Positions 18,555-28,073 are shown, numbered from the stretch's first letter. The stretch: DNA of 36,123 bases from Deltaproteobacteria bacterium (GCA_027858615.1 JAQICJ010000296.1:1-36123); one strand, 5' to 3'. Notes: generated from the sequence alone by a model not told the origin. Numbers and translations are program-made.

Positions 18555-18700
18555 TTTGTCTTCTAACGGGTTTTACCCTTAACCAAAATTGTTGAAATAT
18601 TGGACAAAGGCGGGTAATGGAGTAGAATACAATTTTGCCAGTTCCCTGAAATATTCCTGCTGTGAGTCGGGAACAAAATTAACCCCGGAGGACAAGATCC

Positions 18701-21700
18701 GTGTTCATTAAAATAAAATGGAAATACCTGTCCATTTTGATTTTTACGGCAATCTTAATGTTCTTTTCTTTTGTGGGATGGAACTATGTCCAATCCAATT
18801 ACAATGGCAAAGCATTGGCACGTTTAATCATGAAAGGTTTCAACAAAAACAGGCGGGGCAGAATGGAGCTCGGTGCTGTTTACTGGAGGCCTGGAGCAAT
18901 AATTGACTATCTTACCGGCATGCCTGCCCAGGTAAGGATTGAAAAAATAAAACTCTATGACGCTCGCGGCAATCTGGTGGTTGATGTTCCAGAAGCAAAG
19001 GGATGGATTTATCTTTCTCCCCTCCAGGAAAACTTGAGTCTGAAAGTTGAAAATATCCAAGCTTCTTCCGGCACAATCAATATAAAAACCATAAAATCCC
19101 CTGACCGGGAAGGAACGGAAATTGGCCTTCTGGGTCTGTTCAATACTGTCAGAAAAACAAAAAAAACCAAAGATACCGGGGAAAAGAAAAAACCTGACCG
19201 GCAATGGTTTATTTCTGTCAATAATTTTGATCTGGAAAACCTTGCACTCAATGTTGATCTGCCTGCACTCCAAATGCAGGTTAAAGGCGGCAAAGTAAAA
19301 GGCGGATATATTTTCTACGGCAGCCCCAGTAAAACAATCCCCTTAAAATTCCATTTTCAGGCACTGCCAGTTGCCAAAGAGGCTAAAGTCGCACTTTTCG
19401 GCAAAGAACACCATTTTGAAAAGATCAAATTCTACACCGGTTTCATGGATGAAAGAGCCCCCATGAATATACATTTTGCAGTGAGTGCCAGGGAAACAAC
19501 TTCTGATTCTCCGGTTTGGGCTTTCGCCCATCTTGGGGATCACGGAATCAAGGTGGATGCAGTGGCACGAAAAGCAGCTGCAATAGCTTCCCGTTATATT
19601 CCTCTCATCAAGCTGGATGATCAGGAAAATTCCCGGGCAGTTATAAAGATCAGAGGAACAGTAGCCGAACCTGAAGTTGATATTTATGGTGAGGGCCTTT
19701 ATTTCAAAAATCCCTGGGGTTCTCCAGTAAACAATCTTGAGGGTTGGCTGGTTTTTCGCAAAAGTGACTTTGGTTCAGTGATGAAATTCAAAAATATTTC
19801 GGGAATAACCGAAGGAGCAAAACTTGAAGCCAACGGAGCCTGGGATATGTCCACCGGTAAAATTTTTTCCCGGATCAAAGGGTTTGATCTCGATCCATCT
19901 TCTTATCTTCCTCCAGATATAGCTGGGCAATTTCCCAATAAAATCAGAGGCAGTATCGATATCAGAACTGTTTTCCCCGAGGTTGAATATGTTTTGTTCG
20001 GCTGGCAATTGCAAGGTAAAGGTGGGGTGCTGGCACAATTAAATACTACCGGAGAATTCGCCTATGAAGATCGCAATGTAAATATTTATGAAGCCACCTT
20101 GAAATCGGATGAACTTGGTATAAATGTGGATGGTAAAATTTCCAAGGAAGGAAAAATCAAGTTGCAGGCCTCAGTTCATGGTACCAGGATGGGCAATATC
20201 CTTGGTCGTCTGGGACTCTCTCCCTATTTTTATGCAAGCAGTTTCAAGGGAAGCATCTCCGGCCATCTTAATGACCCGGTAGCTCAAGGCAATATGACTC
20301 TGGGTGGAATTCGGGTTGCAGGAGTAAAATTTCCTTATGCCAGTGGTTTTATCTTTTTGAACAAGGAAAAACTTTCTCTTGGAGGAGGACAACTGGCCGC
20401 AGGTAAGGGCAAAATTTACACCAGGGCGACGGTTACCTGGGAAGACGGAATTCGGCTTTGGGCTCAGGGAAAAATTGACCAAGTCAAGCCCGGCAGCTTA
20501 ATGAAAAATAAAAATATTTCCGGACAAATTGACGGCAAGTTCAAAATAGCGGGAAAACCGGGAAATCTCAATGGTTATATCCATCTCAAAAGCAAAAAAG
20601 GCGAAGCCTATAAGCTCGAATACGCTAATTTTGACAGCAGGATTAAACTAAAAAACAATACTTTGGTTATTCCTGAAACCGATTTTCAAATTCAAAATTC
20701 CAAGGTGGTGGCAGGAGGAAAAATTGATCCTGAAGGAAAGATCGACCTGAAATTGCACTTGTCCGGTCTCAAAGTTGATCAGGCAAAAACTCCCGTCAAG
20801 GGTATTTTGAAAGCGAAGATAAACATAGGGGGTACTTATAAGAATCCTGTTATTAGAGGTCGGGTGGCCTTGGAGGAACCCTCACTTTTTGGCAAAAAAT
20901 TACCTGAGGATGGTGTTGTTGTCTTTTCCCGGATCAATCAGCAGAACGTGTTTCAGGGCAATATGTTTTCATTATTTGAGATAAATGGCAGCTATCAAGG
21001 AATATCTCCATTCAAAATAAAAATGCATACCGATTTTGAAGATCTTGATCCCAGTATTTTTCTGCCGGGGAGATTGCTGGCTGCCTATGGAATCAAAGGA
21101 AAAATAAGTGGAAAAGGTAATTTGAAATATGAATCTTCCCAGTTGCCTGAGGCTAATTTGGAGATCAGTAAACTGGAGATGGAAATAGAAGGGAAAACAA
21201 GTCCCTATTTGCCTGATAAGAAATCCCGCAAAATCAAGTTGAGTAAAACTGCCAGGTTGAATTATAAAAACAATCGTTTAAAAATTGAAGATTTCAATCT
21301 CAAAGGGTCAGATACCGATATCAAAATAGGTGGTTTTGCAGACAGTGGCAAACAATATATCGGTATTGACGGCAAGTTGGATCTGGAATTGATTCCCTAT
21401 TTTCTCACCGACAATCTTATTTCGGACATGCAGGGACAATTGCTGACCAAAATGAGGATAAATGCCGAAAGCAAAGGAGGAATCAGTGCTGAAGGGACTG
21501 TTTACTTTGCCGGCAATAAAATAGGTTTTAAAGAGTATGAACAAAAAGTTACATTGAGATCGGGTAAATTGATTTTCAAGGATAGCAAACTTTTTTATGA
21601 TAATATCCGAGTGGTTTTAAATGAAGAAGAAGTTATTGTGAAAGGAGTTTCCCAACTTGACAAATTCTTGACACCTCAAGATATAGATGCCAGCATCAAA

Positions 21701-23035
21701 GGGAATGTTTCCATCAAACTCCTTGATTCTTTCATGCCCGGTAGTTTTTATTCTGCTACTGGACGAGCCCGGGTGGATATAGACTTGGAGGGAGAAATCA
21801 AGGATCCAGTTGTTCAGGGAAAAGTACTCCTTGAAGAGGACAATCGCTTGTTGCTCAGATCAGGGCGTGATTTGAGAATTGCCAAAGCCAGCAGAATAAA
21901 TTTCAGAAAAAACCGGTTTGAATTGAAAAATTTCAAACTTTTCGTGGAAGATGGATATGCTCTTATGAATGGCGGTTTTACCTGGAAAAATGGTAGACCT
22001 GTTAATACTTCAATCGATATTAAATTGCGCAATCTGGTTGAACGGTCTTCCTCCTATACAGTGGAGTTGATGGGAGATCTGCAACTTGCTTCCGCCGGAG
22101 AGGGACCCTTGAGTCTTTCAGGTTCCTTAGATGTGCTCAATGCAAAATATACCAAAGATTACAGGGTTAATCTGATGAGTAAACTTCTGACTCCGGTTCA
22201 AAGAACTTCTGAGTCCGGTACTTCTTTTCTGGAACAAAATGAGTGGTTGTCTGAAATGAATCTCGGCCTCAATGTTCAATTATCAGGTAATGTGGAAATT
22301 GACAATAACTTGTCTCAGACCAGACTTGAAGGGGTGGTTCAAATAGGTGGAAATGTGGGTTCTCCCAAAATAGGCGGTATTATCTCTTTGGTGGGAGGGA
22401 CCTTCCGCATTCCCATGCTCAGGGGTTCATATGAAATCAAGGAAGGGATGATTGATTTTGATAAGGCCAAACTGGTGGGACATGAAAAAAATGAACCTTA
22501 TGTAGATCTGGTAGGAGAAATGGTTTTTACAGATCGATTGGATAATGAGCACATCATAACTTTGAATATCCAGGGATTTGTTTCCCAGTTGAATCTGCGC
22601 TGGAGTTCTTCCAGCGGGCTCAATTCAACTCAGGTTCTGATGTTATTGATGCTCAATCGTACTCCGGAGGAAATCAGACGGGGAGAAACAGGCGGGCTTC
22701 CAGATCTCGGAGGCATGTTTGAAGGATATGTTCCCTTGAATCTCCAGTTAGGAGTAACTTCGGATTCAGTAAATGTTTATGTCAACAAGAAATTCCTTGA
22801 TGAACATTTGCAATTGAAGGGAAATATGGAAGTTGGCTTTATGGGCAATCAAAAACAGGAAGCTTTTTTGATTTTCAGAATTCACGATCAGTTAAAACTG
22901 CAGGGTTCTGCCAGAAGAAAAATATATGAAGAAGAAACCACTTCTTTGCAAAATGAGAATGAAACCAGAGGGCGAATTGAGTTGAAATATAAAATTAATC
23001 TTAAAGGTGCCTGGAAAGATATCTTGGGATATTGA
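18701..23035 (+). CDS. tamB: TamB/DUF490-family inner membrane-periplasm protein
   Basis: 1444 aa, N-terminal TM, repetitive beta-rich AsmA/TamB-like body, C-terminal region RIELKYKINLKGAWKDILGY. GTG start after GGAGG. Confidence 0.88.
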   Translation: MFIKIKWKYLSILIFTAILMFFSFVGWNYVQSNYNGKALARLIMKGFNKNRRGRMELGAVYWRPGAIIDYLTGMPAQVRIEKIKLYDARGNLVVDVPEAKGWIYLSPLQENLSLKVENIQASSGTINIKTIKSPDREGTEIGLLGLFNTVRKTKKTKDTGEKKKPDRQWFISVNNFDLENLALNVDLPALQMQVKGGKVKGGYIFYGSPSKTIPLKFHFQALPVAKEAKVALFGKEHHFEKIKFYTGFMDERAPMNIHFAVSARETTSDSPVWAFAHLGDHGIKVDAVARKAAAIASRYIPLIKLDDQENSRAVIKIRGTVAEPEVDIYGEGLYFKNPWGSPVNNLEGWLVFRKSDFGSVMKFKNISGITEGAKLEANGAWDMSTGKIFSRIKGFDLDPSSYLPPDIAGQFPNKIRGSIDIRTVFPEVEYVLFGWQLQGKGGVLAQLNTTGEFAYEDRNVNIYEATLKSDELGINVDGKISKEGKIKLQASVHGTRMGNILGRLGLSPYFYASSFKGSISGHLNDPVAQGNMTLGGIRVAGVKFPYASGFIFLNKEKLSLGGGQLAAGKGKIYTRATVTWEDGIRLWAQGKIDQVKPGSLMKNKNISGQIDGKFKIAGKPGNLNGYIHLKSKKGEAYKLEYANFDSRIKLKNNTLVIPETDFQIQNSKVVAGGKIDPEGKIDLKLHLSGLKVDQAKTPVKGILKAKINIGGTYKNPVIRGRVALEEPSLFGKKLPEDGVVVFSRINQQNVFQGNMFSLFEINGSYQGISPFKIKMHTDFEDLDPSIFLPGRLLAAYGIKGKISGKGNLKYESSQLPEANLEISKLEMEIEGKTSPYLPDKKSRKIKLSKTARLNYKNNRLKIEDFNLKGSDTDIKIGGFADSGKQYIGIDGKLDLELIPYFLTDNLISDMQGQLLTKMRINAESKGGISAEGTVYFAGNKIGFKEYEQKVTLRSGKLIFKDSKLFYDNIRVVLNEEEVIVKGVSQLDKFLTPQDIDASIKGNVSIKLLDSFMPGSFYSATGRARVDIDLEGEIKDPVVQGKVLLEEDNRLLLRSGRDLRIAKASRINFRKNRFELKNFKLFVEDGYALMNGGFTWKNGRPVNTSIDIKLRNLVERSSSYTVELMGDLQLASAGEGPLSLSGSLDVLNAKYTKDYRVNLMSKLLTPVQRTSESGTSFLEQNEWLSEMNLGLNVQLSGNVEIDNNLSQTRLEGVVQIGGNVGSPKIGGIISLVGGTFRIPMLRGSYEIKEGMIDFDKAKLVGHEKNEPYVDLVGEMVFTDRLDNEHIITLNIQGFVSQLNLRWSSSSGLNSTQVLMLLMLNRTPEEIRRGETGGLPDLGGMFEGYVPLNLQLGVTSDSVNVYVNKKFLDEHLQLKGNMEVGFMGNQKQEAFLIFRIHDQLKLQGSARRKIYEEETTSLQNENETRGRIELKYKINLKGAWKDILGY

Positions 23036-23090
23036 AAAATCTTGATTGCATTTTATCTCTGAAACAAGAACTATAATAGAAAGGTTGCAA

Positions 23091-23540
23091 ATGAAATATA
23101 TTATCGGAATTGGAACCTATGCCGGTGGTGATGATTCCATAGGTTTGAAAATTATCGAATATATGGATAAAAATTATCCCCGGAGAGATTTTAAACTTAT
23201 TGACATGTCCGACAATGGCCTCAATATTTTTGCCTATCTCAACCAGGATACCAGCAGTATTCTTCTGGTTGATTGTGTAAAAATGGGCAAACAACCTGGA
23301 GAACACATGTTTTTTACCCTCGATCAGGTGGAAAGTAGCAAAGAATTGGCAAATATTTCCACTCATGAAGGTGATATGATTAAAATATTCAACCTGGCCA
23401 AACAACTTGACTACAAAATACCTCCGGTAAAATTTCTGGGAATTGAACCTTTAGAGATTAATACAACCATGGAATTATCCCCTTTGCTTGCTTCTAAAAT
23501 CCCCCAATATGTTAATTTGATCCTTGAGGAAACTAGTTAG
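23091..23540 (+). CDS. M52-type hydrogenase maturation protease
   Basis: MKYIIGIGTYAGGDDSIGLKIIEYM, LLVDCVKMG, ISTHEGDM: positions matching the acidic/acidic/His metal-binding pattern of HyaD/HybD-like proteases. SD AAAGG before ATG 23091. Confidence 0.8.
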   Translation: MKYIIGIGTYAGGDDSIGLKIIEYMDKNYPRRDFKLIDMSDNGLNIFAYLNQDTSSILLVDCVKMGKQPGEHMFFTLDQVESSKELANISTHEGDMIKIFNLAKQLDYKIPPVKFLGIEPLEINTTMELSPLLASKIPQYVNLILEETS

Positions 23541-23655
23541 TTCCCGTCCCAAAAGTGGTGTTTTTGGCTGGAGAAGAAGTTTGCCTCAGATGCGCGCAGT
23601 AACTTTGCAGACATAGTAGATACTATTTCAAGAAGTTACGACAAAGCAAATCCTG
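23531..23655 (+). repeat. Dispersed repeat, copy C (left two-thirds)
   Basis: aactagttagttcccgtcccaaaagtggtgtttttggctggagaagaagtttgcctcagatgcgcgcagtaactttgcagacatagtagatactatttcaagaagttacgacaaagcaaat aligns with copy A. Confidence 0.85.
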
Positions 23656-23683
23656 TTTTTAGATCAGAGGGGGTTCTGGCAGC

Positions 23684-24403
23684 TTATTCCAGTTGTTCGA
23701 GGGTTTGAAATTTGATTACTGCGGCCAGGCAGGCCGTATCAGCTCTCAAGGTGTATTTGCCCAAATTGAGAGCAAAAAAACCTTCATCAAGAGCTGTGTT
23801 TATTTCTGCTTTGGTAAATCCACCTTCAGGTCCTACCAGGAGAGCACTGTCACCTTGTTTGGGACGAGGGTTGGCTTGCTGATTTTTCAGGGTGAAAATA
23901 AATTTATTGTTTAAATTGCTTGTTTTTTGAAAAATTTCAGTAAAGTGGAGGGGAGAATGGAGATGGGGCAGGTAGCAGCGGCCTGATTGTTCTGCTGCTG
24001 AAATAATGATTTTTTGCCAACGCGTCTTTTTGCCTTCAAAAGCAATGGGAGGCAGAACAGAATTTTCAGATACTACCGGGATTAGTTCATTTACTCCGCT
24101 TTCTACAGCCTGGCGCAAAATAGCAGGCAGAGTCTTTTTTTTGACCAGACTGAAATACAAAAAGAGGCGGTTGGCTGCTCGGGGAACTTTCTTGACTTCA
24201 TCCGGGCTGATTCGAAGTTGACAGTGATTACGATTTATCTTTTCGAGACTGGCTTCAGTCCTTTGTCCGTGACCGTTAAAAATTCTGAAACGGTCATTTT
24301 GTTTTACCTTGAGTACGTGAATCAGGTGGTGGCTTTTGATGGAATCGGTTTTAACCAGTTGATTTGGTAGCAGATCCTCAAGAGGAAGGTATATATTATA
24401 CAT
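23684..24403 (-). CDS. rsmE: 16S rRNA (uracil(1498)-N(3))-methyltransferase
   Basis: LLVGPEGGFTKAEI...FFALNLGKYTLRADTACLAAV; N-terminal HHLIHVLKVKQNDRFRIFNG. Confidence 0.94.
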   Translation of the reverse strand: MYNIYLPLEDLLPNQLVKTDSIKSHHLIHVLKVKQNDRFRIFNGHGQRTEASLEKINRNHCQLRISPDEVKKVPRAANRLFLYFSLVKKKTLPAILRQAVESGVNELIPVVSENSVLPPIAFEGKKTRWQKIIISAAEQSGRCYLPHLHSPLHFTEIFQKTSNLNNKFIFTLKNQQANPRPKQGDSALLVGPEGGFTKAEINTALDEGFFALNLGKYTLRADTACLAAVIKFQTLEQLE

Positions 24404-24404
24404 G

Positions 24405-25709
24405 TCAGGGCTTGGCGGCTATGGAATTGCTGATGGAGGCAGGAGAAGCAGGATGGGAACAAAATGATTCTTCATGTTGATCAATTATGTGTTTCCAGTC
24501 AAATTTATTTTGCGCCAGTTTAACTCCATTTTCTATCAATTGATTTCTTAATTTATCGTTCTCCAGAACAGCGAAGAGATTTTCGTGAAATTGAGCCACA
24601 TCGTTTTCAGGGAAAAGAAATCCGTTATGTCCATTTGCAATCACCGAAGGAATTCCCCCGCTTTCGGTGGCAATGATCGGTAAGGAAGCAGCATTTGCCT
24701 CACATAAGACCCTTCCCATTGTTTCGGCATCTTCAAGCCCGGTAATGGGATCTTTGTAAATAATGGAAGCCAGGGTGAATACATCGGCAGCCCAGTAATA
24801 TGGCGGCATTTTTTCGTAGGGAACAGCTCCTACAAAGGTAACATGTTCGTCAATGCCCAGGGTGTAGGAAAGTCTTCTCAGTTGAGCCAGTCTTCTTCCT
24901 TTACCGACAATGACCAGATGCAGATTGTTGGTCTCAGGTTCAGCAGCAGCCAGAGACGTAATCAGAAAATTGACTCCTTTTTTGTCCACAAGCCGACAGG
25001 CGGTAAGCAGGATTTTGCGGTTCCAGGGCAGTCCAAGCTCCTGTCTCAATCGTTTTTTGTTGATGAAATCGGGTTTTTTGAAGAAATTGCTGTCTACACC
25101 ACCGGTAACTATATCGATGTTTTTTGCTTTGACTCCGGCATTTTGTAACAAGTTTGAAGTGTAGCGGGAATTTGCCAATATTTTGGTGCAGGCTTTGGCA
25201 GCTTTTATTGTTAATTCCAGCCTTTTTTCTCTGAACAGAATTTCAACCAGTTCGGGTTTGTCCATTTTTTTAAAGAAATCATGCAACCTTTTTTCCAGAT
25301 AGGGATTTGAGGCAAGTCTACTTCCGGGACGAAAAGGGTAAGCTATCCAAGGTCTCATGATATCGTTGCCGACAGAGCGACAGATGGTCGGAATGGAGGC
25401 AAGTTTTTGAATAATACCGTAAAAAACCGTACTGGAATAGATGAGATCGGGGTTGAATTTGTCAATATGTTTGAGGAGGGTCTGCAGATTGAAAAAATAA
25501 CCCACTCTGGAAAGAACCCGATGGATGGGAAATGGAAAAGAGGCATCACAATCAGTATATTTTGAAGAGTTGTTTTCAGCTCTGTAGGTAAGAACACAGA
25601 TTTCATCTCCGGACTCATAGAGGTGTCTGGAGAGTAAGATGGCATGGGTTTGCATTCCTCCAATGGAAGGGGGAAACTCTGTCAGGACAAGCAGAATGCG
25701 CCTTTTCAT
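24405..25709 (-). CDS. Glycosyltransferase family 4
   Basis: EFPPSIGGMQTHAILLSRHL; LANSRYTSNLL; LLTACRLVDKKGVNFLI; ETMGRVLCEANAASLPIIATESGGIPSVI. Confidence 0.92.
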   Translation of the reverse strand: MKRRILLVLTEFPPSIGGMQTHAILLSRHLYESGDEICVLTYRAENNSSKYTDCDASFPFPIHRVLSRVGYFFNLQTLLKHIDKFNPDLIYSSTVFYGIIQKLASIPTICRSVGNDIMRPWIAYPFRPGSRLASNPYLEKRLHDFFKKMDKPELVEILFREKRLELTIKAAKACTKILANSRYTSNLLQNAGVKAKNIDIVTGGVDSNFFKKPDFINKKRLRQELGLPWNRKILLTACRLVDKKGVNFLITSLAAAEPETNNLHLVIVGKGRRLAQLRRLSYTLGIDEHVTFVGAVPYEKMPPYYWAADVFTLASIIYKDPITGLEDAETMGRVLCEANAASLPIIATESGGIPSVIANGHNGFLFPENDVAQFHENLFAVLENDKLRNQLIENGVKLAQNKFDWKHIIDQHEESFCSHPASPASISNSIAAKP

Positions 25710-25782
25710 ATTAAATGGATTCCTTGAAGTTGAGTTTTGTTGTAAAGTTCTACCGGGATGCAGTTTGGAGAAAAAACTGTTC

Positions 25783-26763
25783 TCAGGTGTAAAGTTTTAA
25801 TCTGCATTTTTTGCACCAGTGAAAGAAATCATGATTTTTATAAGCGTTGGTAATATCCTCTATTTTATCTCTTCCGGTCTTGAAAATAAAATGCTTATTG
25901 GAAGGAAAATGAGAGCAGAATCTATATTTGAACTTGATATATTCAGGTGTACCTTTGTAAAGAGCAAAACGAAGCTCCAAAGGTTGATGGCGATAGGGAC
26001 AAAGTTCCGAACCTTGTCCGGTTCTGAAACCTTCAATAATTTTTTCTCCGGTAATTTTGGTTTTAAAAGCAACAGGCAGAGAAAGATTAGCAACACCTTT
26101 ATCAAGAATTTCAATTACATTTTTTTTTGTCTCCTTTATCTTGTCTGCGCCAAAATCTCCAGATTGATTATTCATTAGTTTAAGGGATATGCTCCAAGAG
26201 TTGTCAGGTTTGATGATATCGGCAAATTTTTCAAGTTCCCCCCGCAGGTATTTATGATTAAGGATAAATTTAAACCTTTTGTGCCAGGGTTTTTGTCCTA
26301 GTTTGATAATATTGTCCAGATAAAGCTCAAAAGGAAAGCCGTGAGTCATATCAAGCCAGTATTTCTCGTCAAATCCGGCTGAAGTATGGGTAAGAACCAT
26401 TTTTTCCCAGGGCATCTTTTCCAGGGATAAGTTATCTCTGCGTTTGGCTGAAAATTGGAAGGATGTAAATAAATAGATGTATTTGCCAACCCAGGGAGCA
26501 ACCCGTTGCAGAAATTTATCGATTTGGGGCAAAAGAATTGGTTCCCCACCGGAAACATAAAGATATTTTGGCTTGTATTCCCGAATGATTTCGGAATAAG
26601 TATCTAAAATCAAAGAAAGGTTTTCATCTCTCAACTTGGTGAAAAAATTGTTTTTTTTCCAAGTGCCACACCATTTGCATTGAGCTTTGCAAGGCTGGGG
26701 GATCTGGATTCTTATTGCTTTGAACAAATCAGGTTCTCCTGAAAGGACTGGTTTCCTTGGCAA
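25783..26763 (-). CDS. Radical SAM protein with extra C-terminal cysteines
   Basis: IRIQIPQPCKAQCKWCGTW (CX3CX2C) and LYVSGGEPIL; C-terminal Cys at ELCPYR, YRFCSH and HWCKKC. Confidence 0.9.
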   Translation of the reverse strand: MPRKPVLSGEPDLFKAIRIQIPQPCKAQCKWCGTWKKNNFFTKLRDENLSLILDTYSEIIREYKPKYLYVSGGEPILLPQIDKFLQRVAPWVGKYIYLFTSFQFSAKRRDNLSLEKMPWEKMVLTHTSAGFDEKYWLDMTHGFPFELYLDNIIKLGQKPWHKRFKFILNHKYLRGELEKFADIIKPDNSWSISLKLMNNQSGDFGADKIKETKKNVIEILDKGVANLSLPVAFKTKITGEKIIEGFRTGQGSELCPYRHQPLELRFALYKGTPEYIKFKYRFCSHFPSNKHFIFKTGRDKIEDITNAYKNHDFFHWCKKCRLKLYT

Positions 26764-26963
26764 GGAAATCAGGCTTTAATTTGATTGACTTCGGGGAGGA
26801 GATAAAAAGTAATTCAGCCTTGATGTATACAATATTAAAATATATTTGCAAGAAGAGATCTGCAATTTTGCCTGGAAAATAAGTAGTGTTTTATCAATAG
26901 AAAAAATTGGCAGGAAGATGGAAAATGGTGGAAAGGGATGAAAAACAGAAAGTAGTGGACTGA

Positions 26964-28073
26964 TTATTTGGATGCAGGTTCACATCCGGCCATGCCACAG
27001 CTTTCTCCGGAGCTACAGCATTCACAGGAAGGATCGCCCATGCCCATAAGGTCGAAGCAGCAACAGGTATTGCCATTACAGGAGTTGCCACATTCGCCAC
27101 AGTTATTGGGATCAGCTTCGGCAGCACCGAGCATGCTGGAAGCTATGGTGATTTTGCAGCCGTCGCCACAGCATTCTTCGGTGCAGGTATACATCTGCAT
27201 GCAGATGCCGTTGGCGGGATCGTGAGTAAACCCGGTGCCAGAGAATTCGCCTCGGCAGATTTCTCCGCTGGTGCCACAGGTGCATTGACCACTTTGGCAT
27301 CCGTTGCTGGTGCCGCAATTGTTGTTGCATTCTCCACAATTAGTGGGATCGTTGTCGAGGTCGGCACAATAATTGCCACAGCAGGATTCGCCGAAGTCGC
27401 AGGCTTGATCGCCACACATGCATTGTCCATCAGTACAGGAAAGACCCGTGCCGCAAGCATTTCCACAGGCGCCACAATTGTAGACGTCGGTGCTGAGATC
27501 TTTGCAGGAGTTGGAACAGCAGGTCATATCGCCAGTACAGGCGGAAGTGGTACCACAAGCACATTGTCCGTTTACGCAGGCATTGGCATTTTCGTCGTCA
27601 CATTCGTAAGCACAATCACCGCAATTGTAAAAATCAGTGGAGGTGTTTTTGCAGACATAGGAACCGGCTATTTGACAGCAGGTTTCATTGTTTGAGCAAG
27701 AAGTGCCTGCTGAAGCACAAGCATCGGTACAACTGCCGTTTATGCATTCTCCCGAACAATAATTGCCGCCACTGCCACAATTGTTTTCGTCATTGAATAG
27801 ATCTACACAACCTCCGTCGTAACACTCATGGTTGTCATCACATGGGCAGGGTTCAACACAAGTGGAATGTTCATCACTTTCACCGACGCAGATTTTGTCT
27901 TCGGGGCAATAGGAGGAACAGGCTCCGGTATTGTTGTTGGTGTTGTTGGTGTTGTTGGTGTTGTTGATGTTGTTGGTGTTGTTTTCATTGTTGCCATCAC
28001 TATTGGTGCTGGCACACCCTGAAAGTAACACAATACTAGAAATTAAAATAAGGCTCAGTCGAAAAACTCTCAT
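26964..28073 (-). CDS. Cysteine-rich repeat lipoprotein with Asn/Thr linker
   Basis: MRVFRLSLILISSIVLLSGC lipobox; NNTNNTNNTNN linker; repeated NCG.C...C....C..GQC.CG...C.....CC...C.DL units. Confidence 0.88.
   Translation of the reverse strand: MRVFRLSLILISSIVLLSGCASTNSDGNNENNTNNINNTNNTNNTNNNTGACSSYCPEDKICVGESDEHSTCVEPCPCDDNHECYDGGCVDLFNDENNCGSGGNYCSGECINGSCTDACASAGTSCSNNETCCQIAGSYVCKNTSTDFYNCGDCAYECDDENANACVNGQCACGTTSACTGDMTCCSNSCKDLSTDVYNCGACGNACGTGLSCTDGQCMCGDQACDFGESCCGNYCADLDNDPTNCGECNNNCGTSNGCQSGQCTCGTSGEICRGEFSGTGFTHDPANGICMQMYTCTEECCGDGCKITIASSMLGAAEADPNNCGECGNSCNGNTCCCFDLMGMGDPSCECCSSGESCGMAGCEPASK
27931..27983. repeat. 9-bp tandem repeat (GTTGTTGGT-type) encoding NNT units
   Basis: ttgttgttggtgttgttggtgttgttggtgttgttgatgttgttggtgttg. 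Confidence 0.85.

Noticed and set aside
18559-18582. GGGTTTTACCC hairpin after def as a terminator
   Set aside because: The stem is only about 4-5 bp and there is no convincing U-tract; not enough to call a rho-independent terminator.
27222-27695. 157-aa plus-strand Ala/Gly/Ile-rich ORF
   Set aside because: Mirror of the Cys-rich repeat gene: TGC/TGT-rich sense codons read in antisense give Ala/Thr-rich low-complexity protein without stops.
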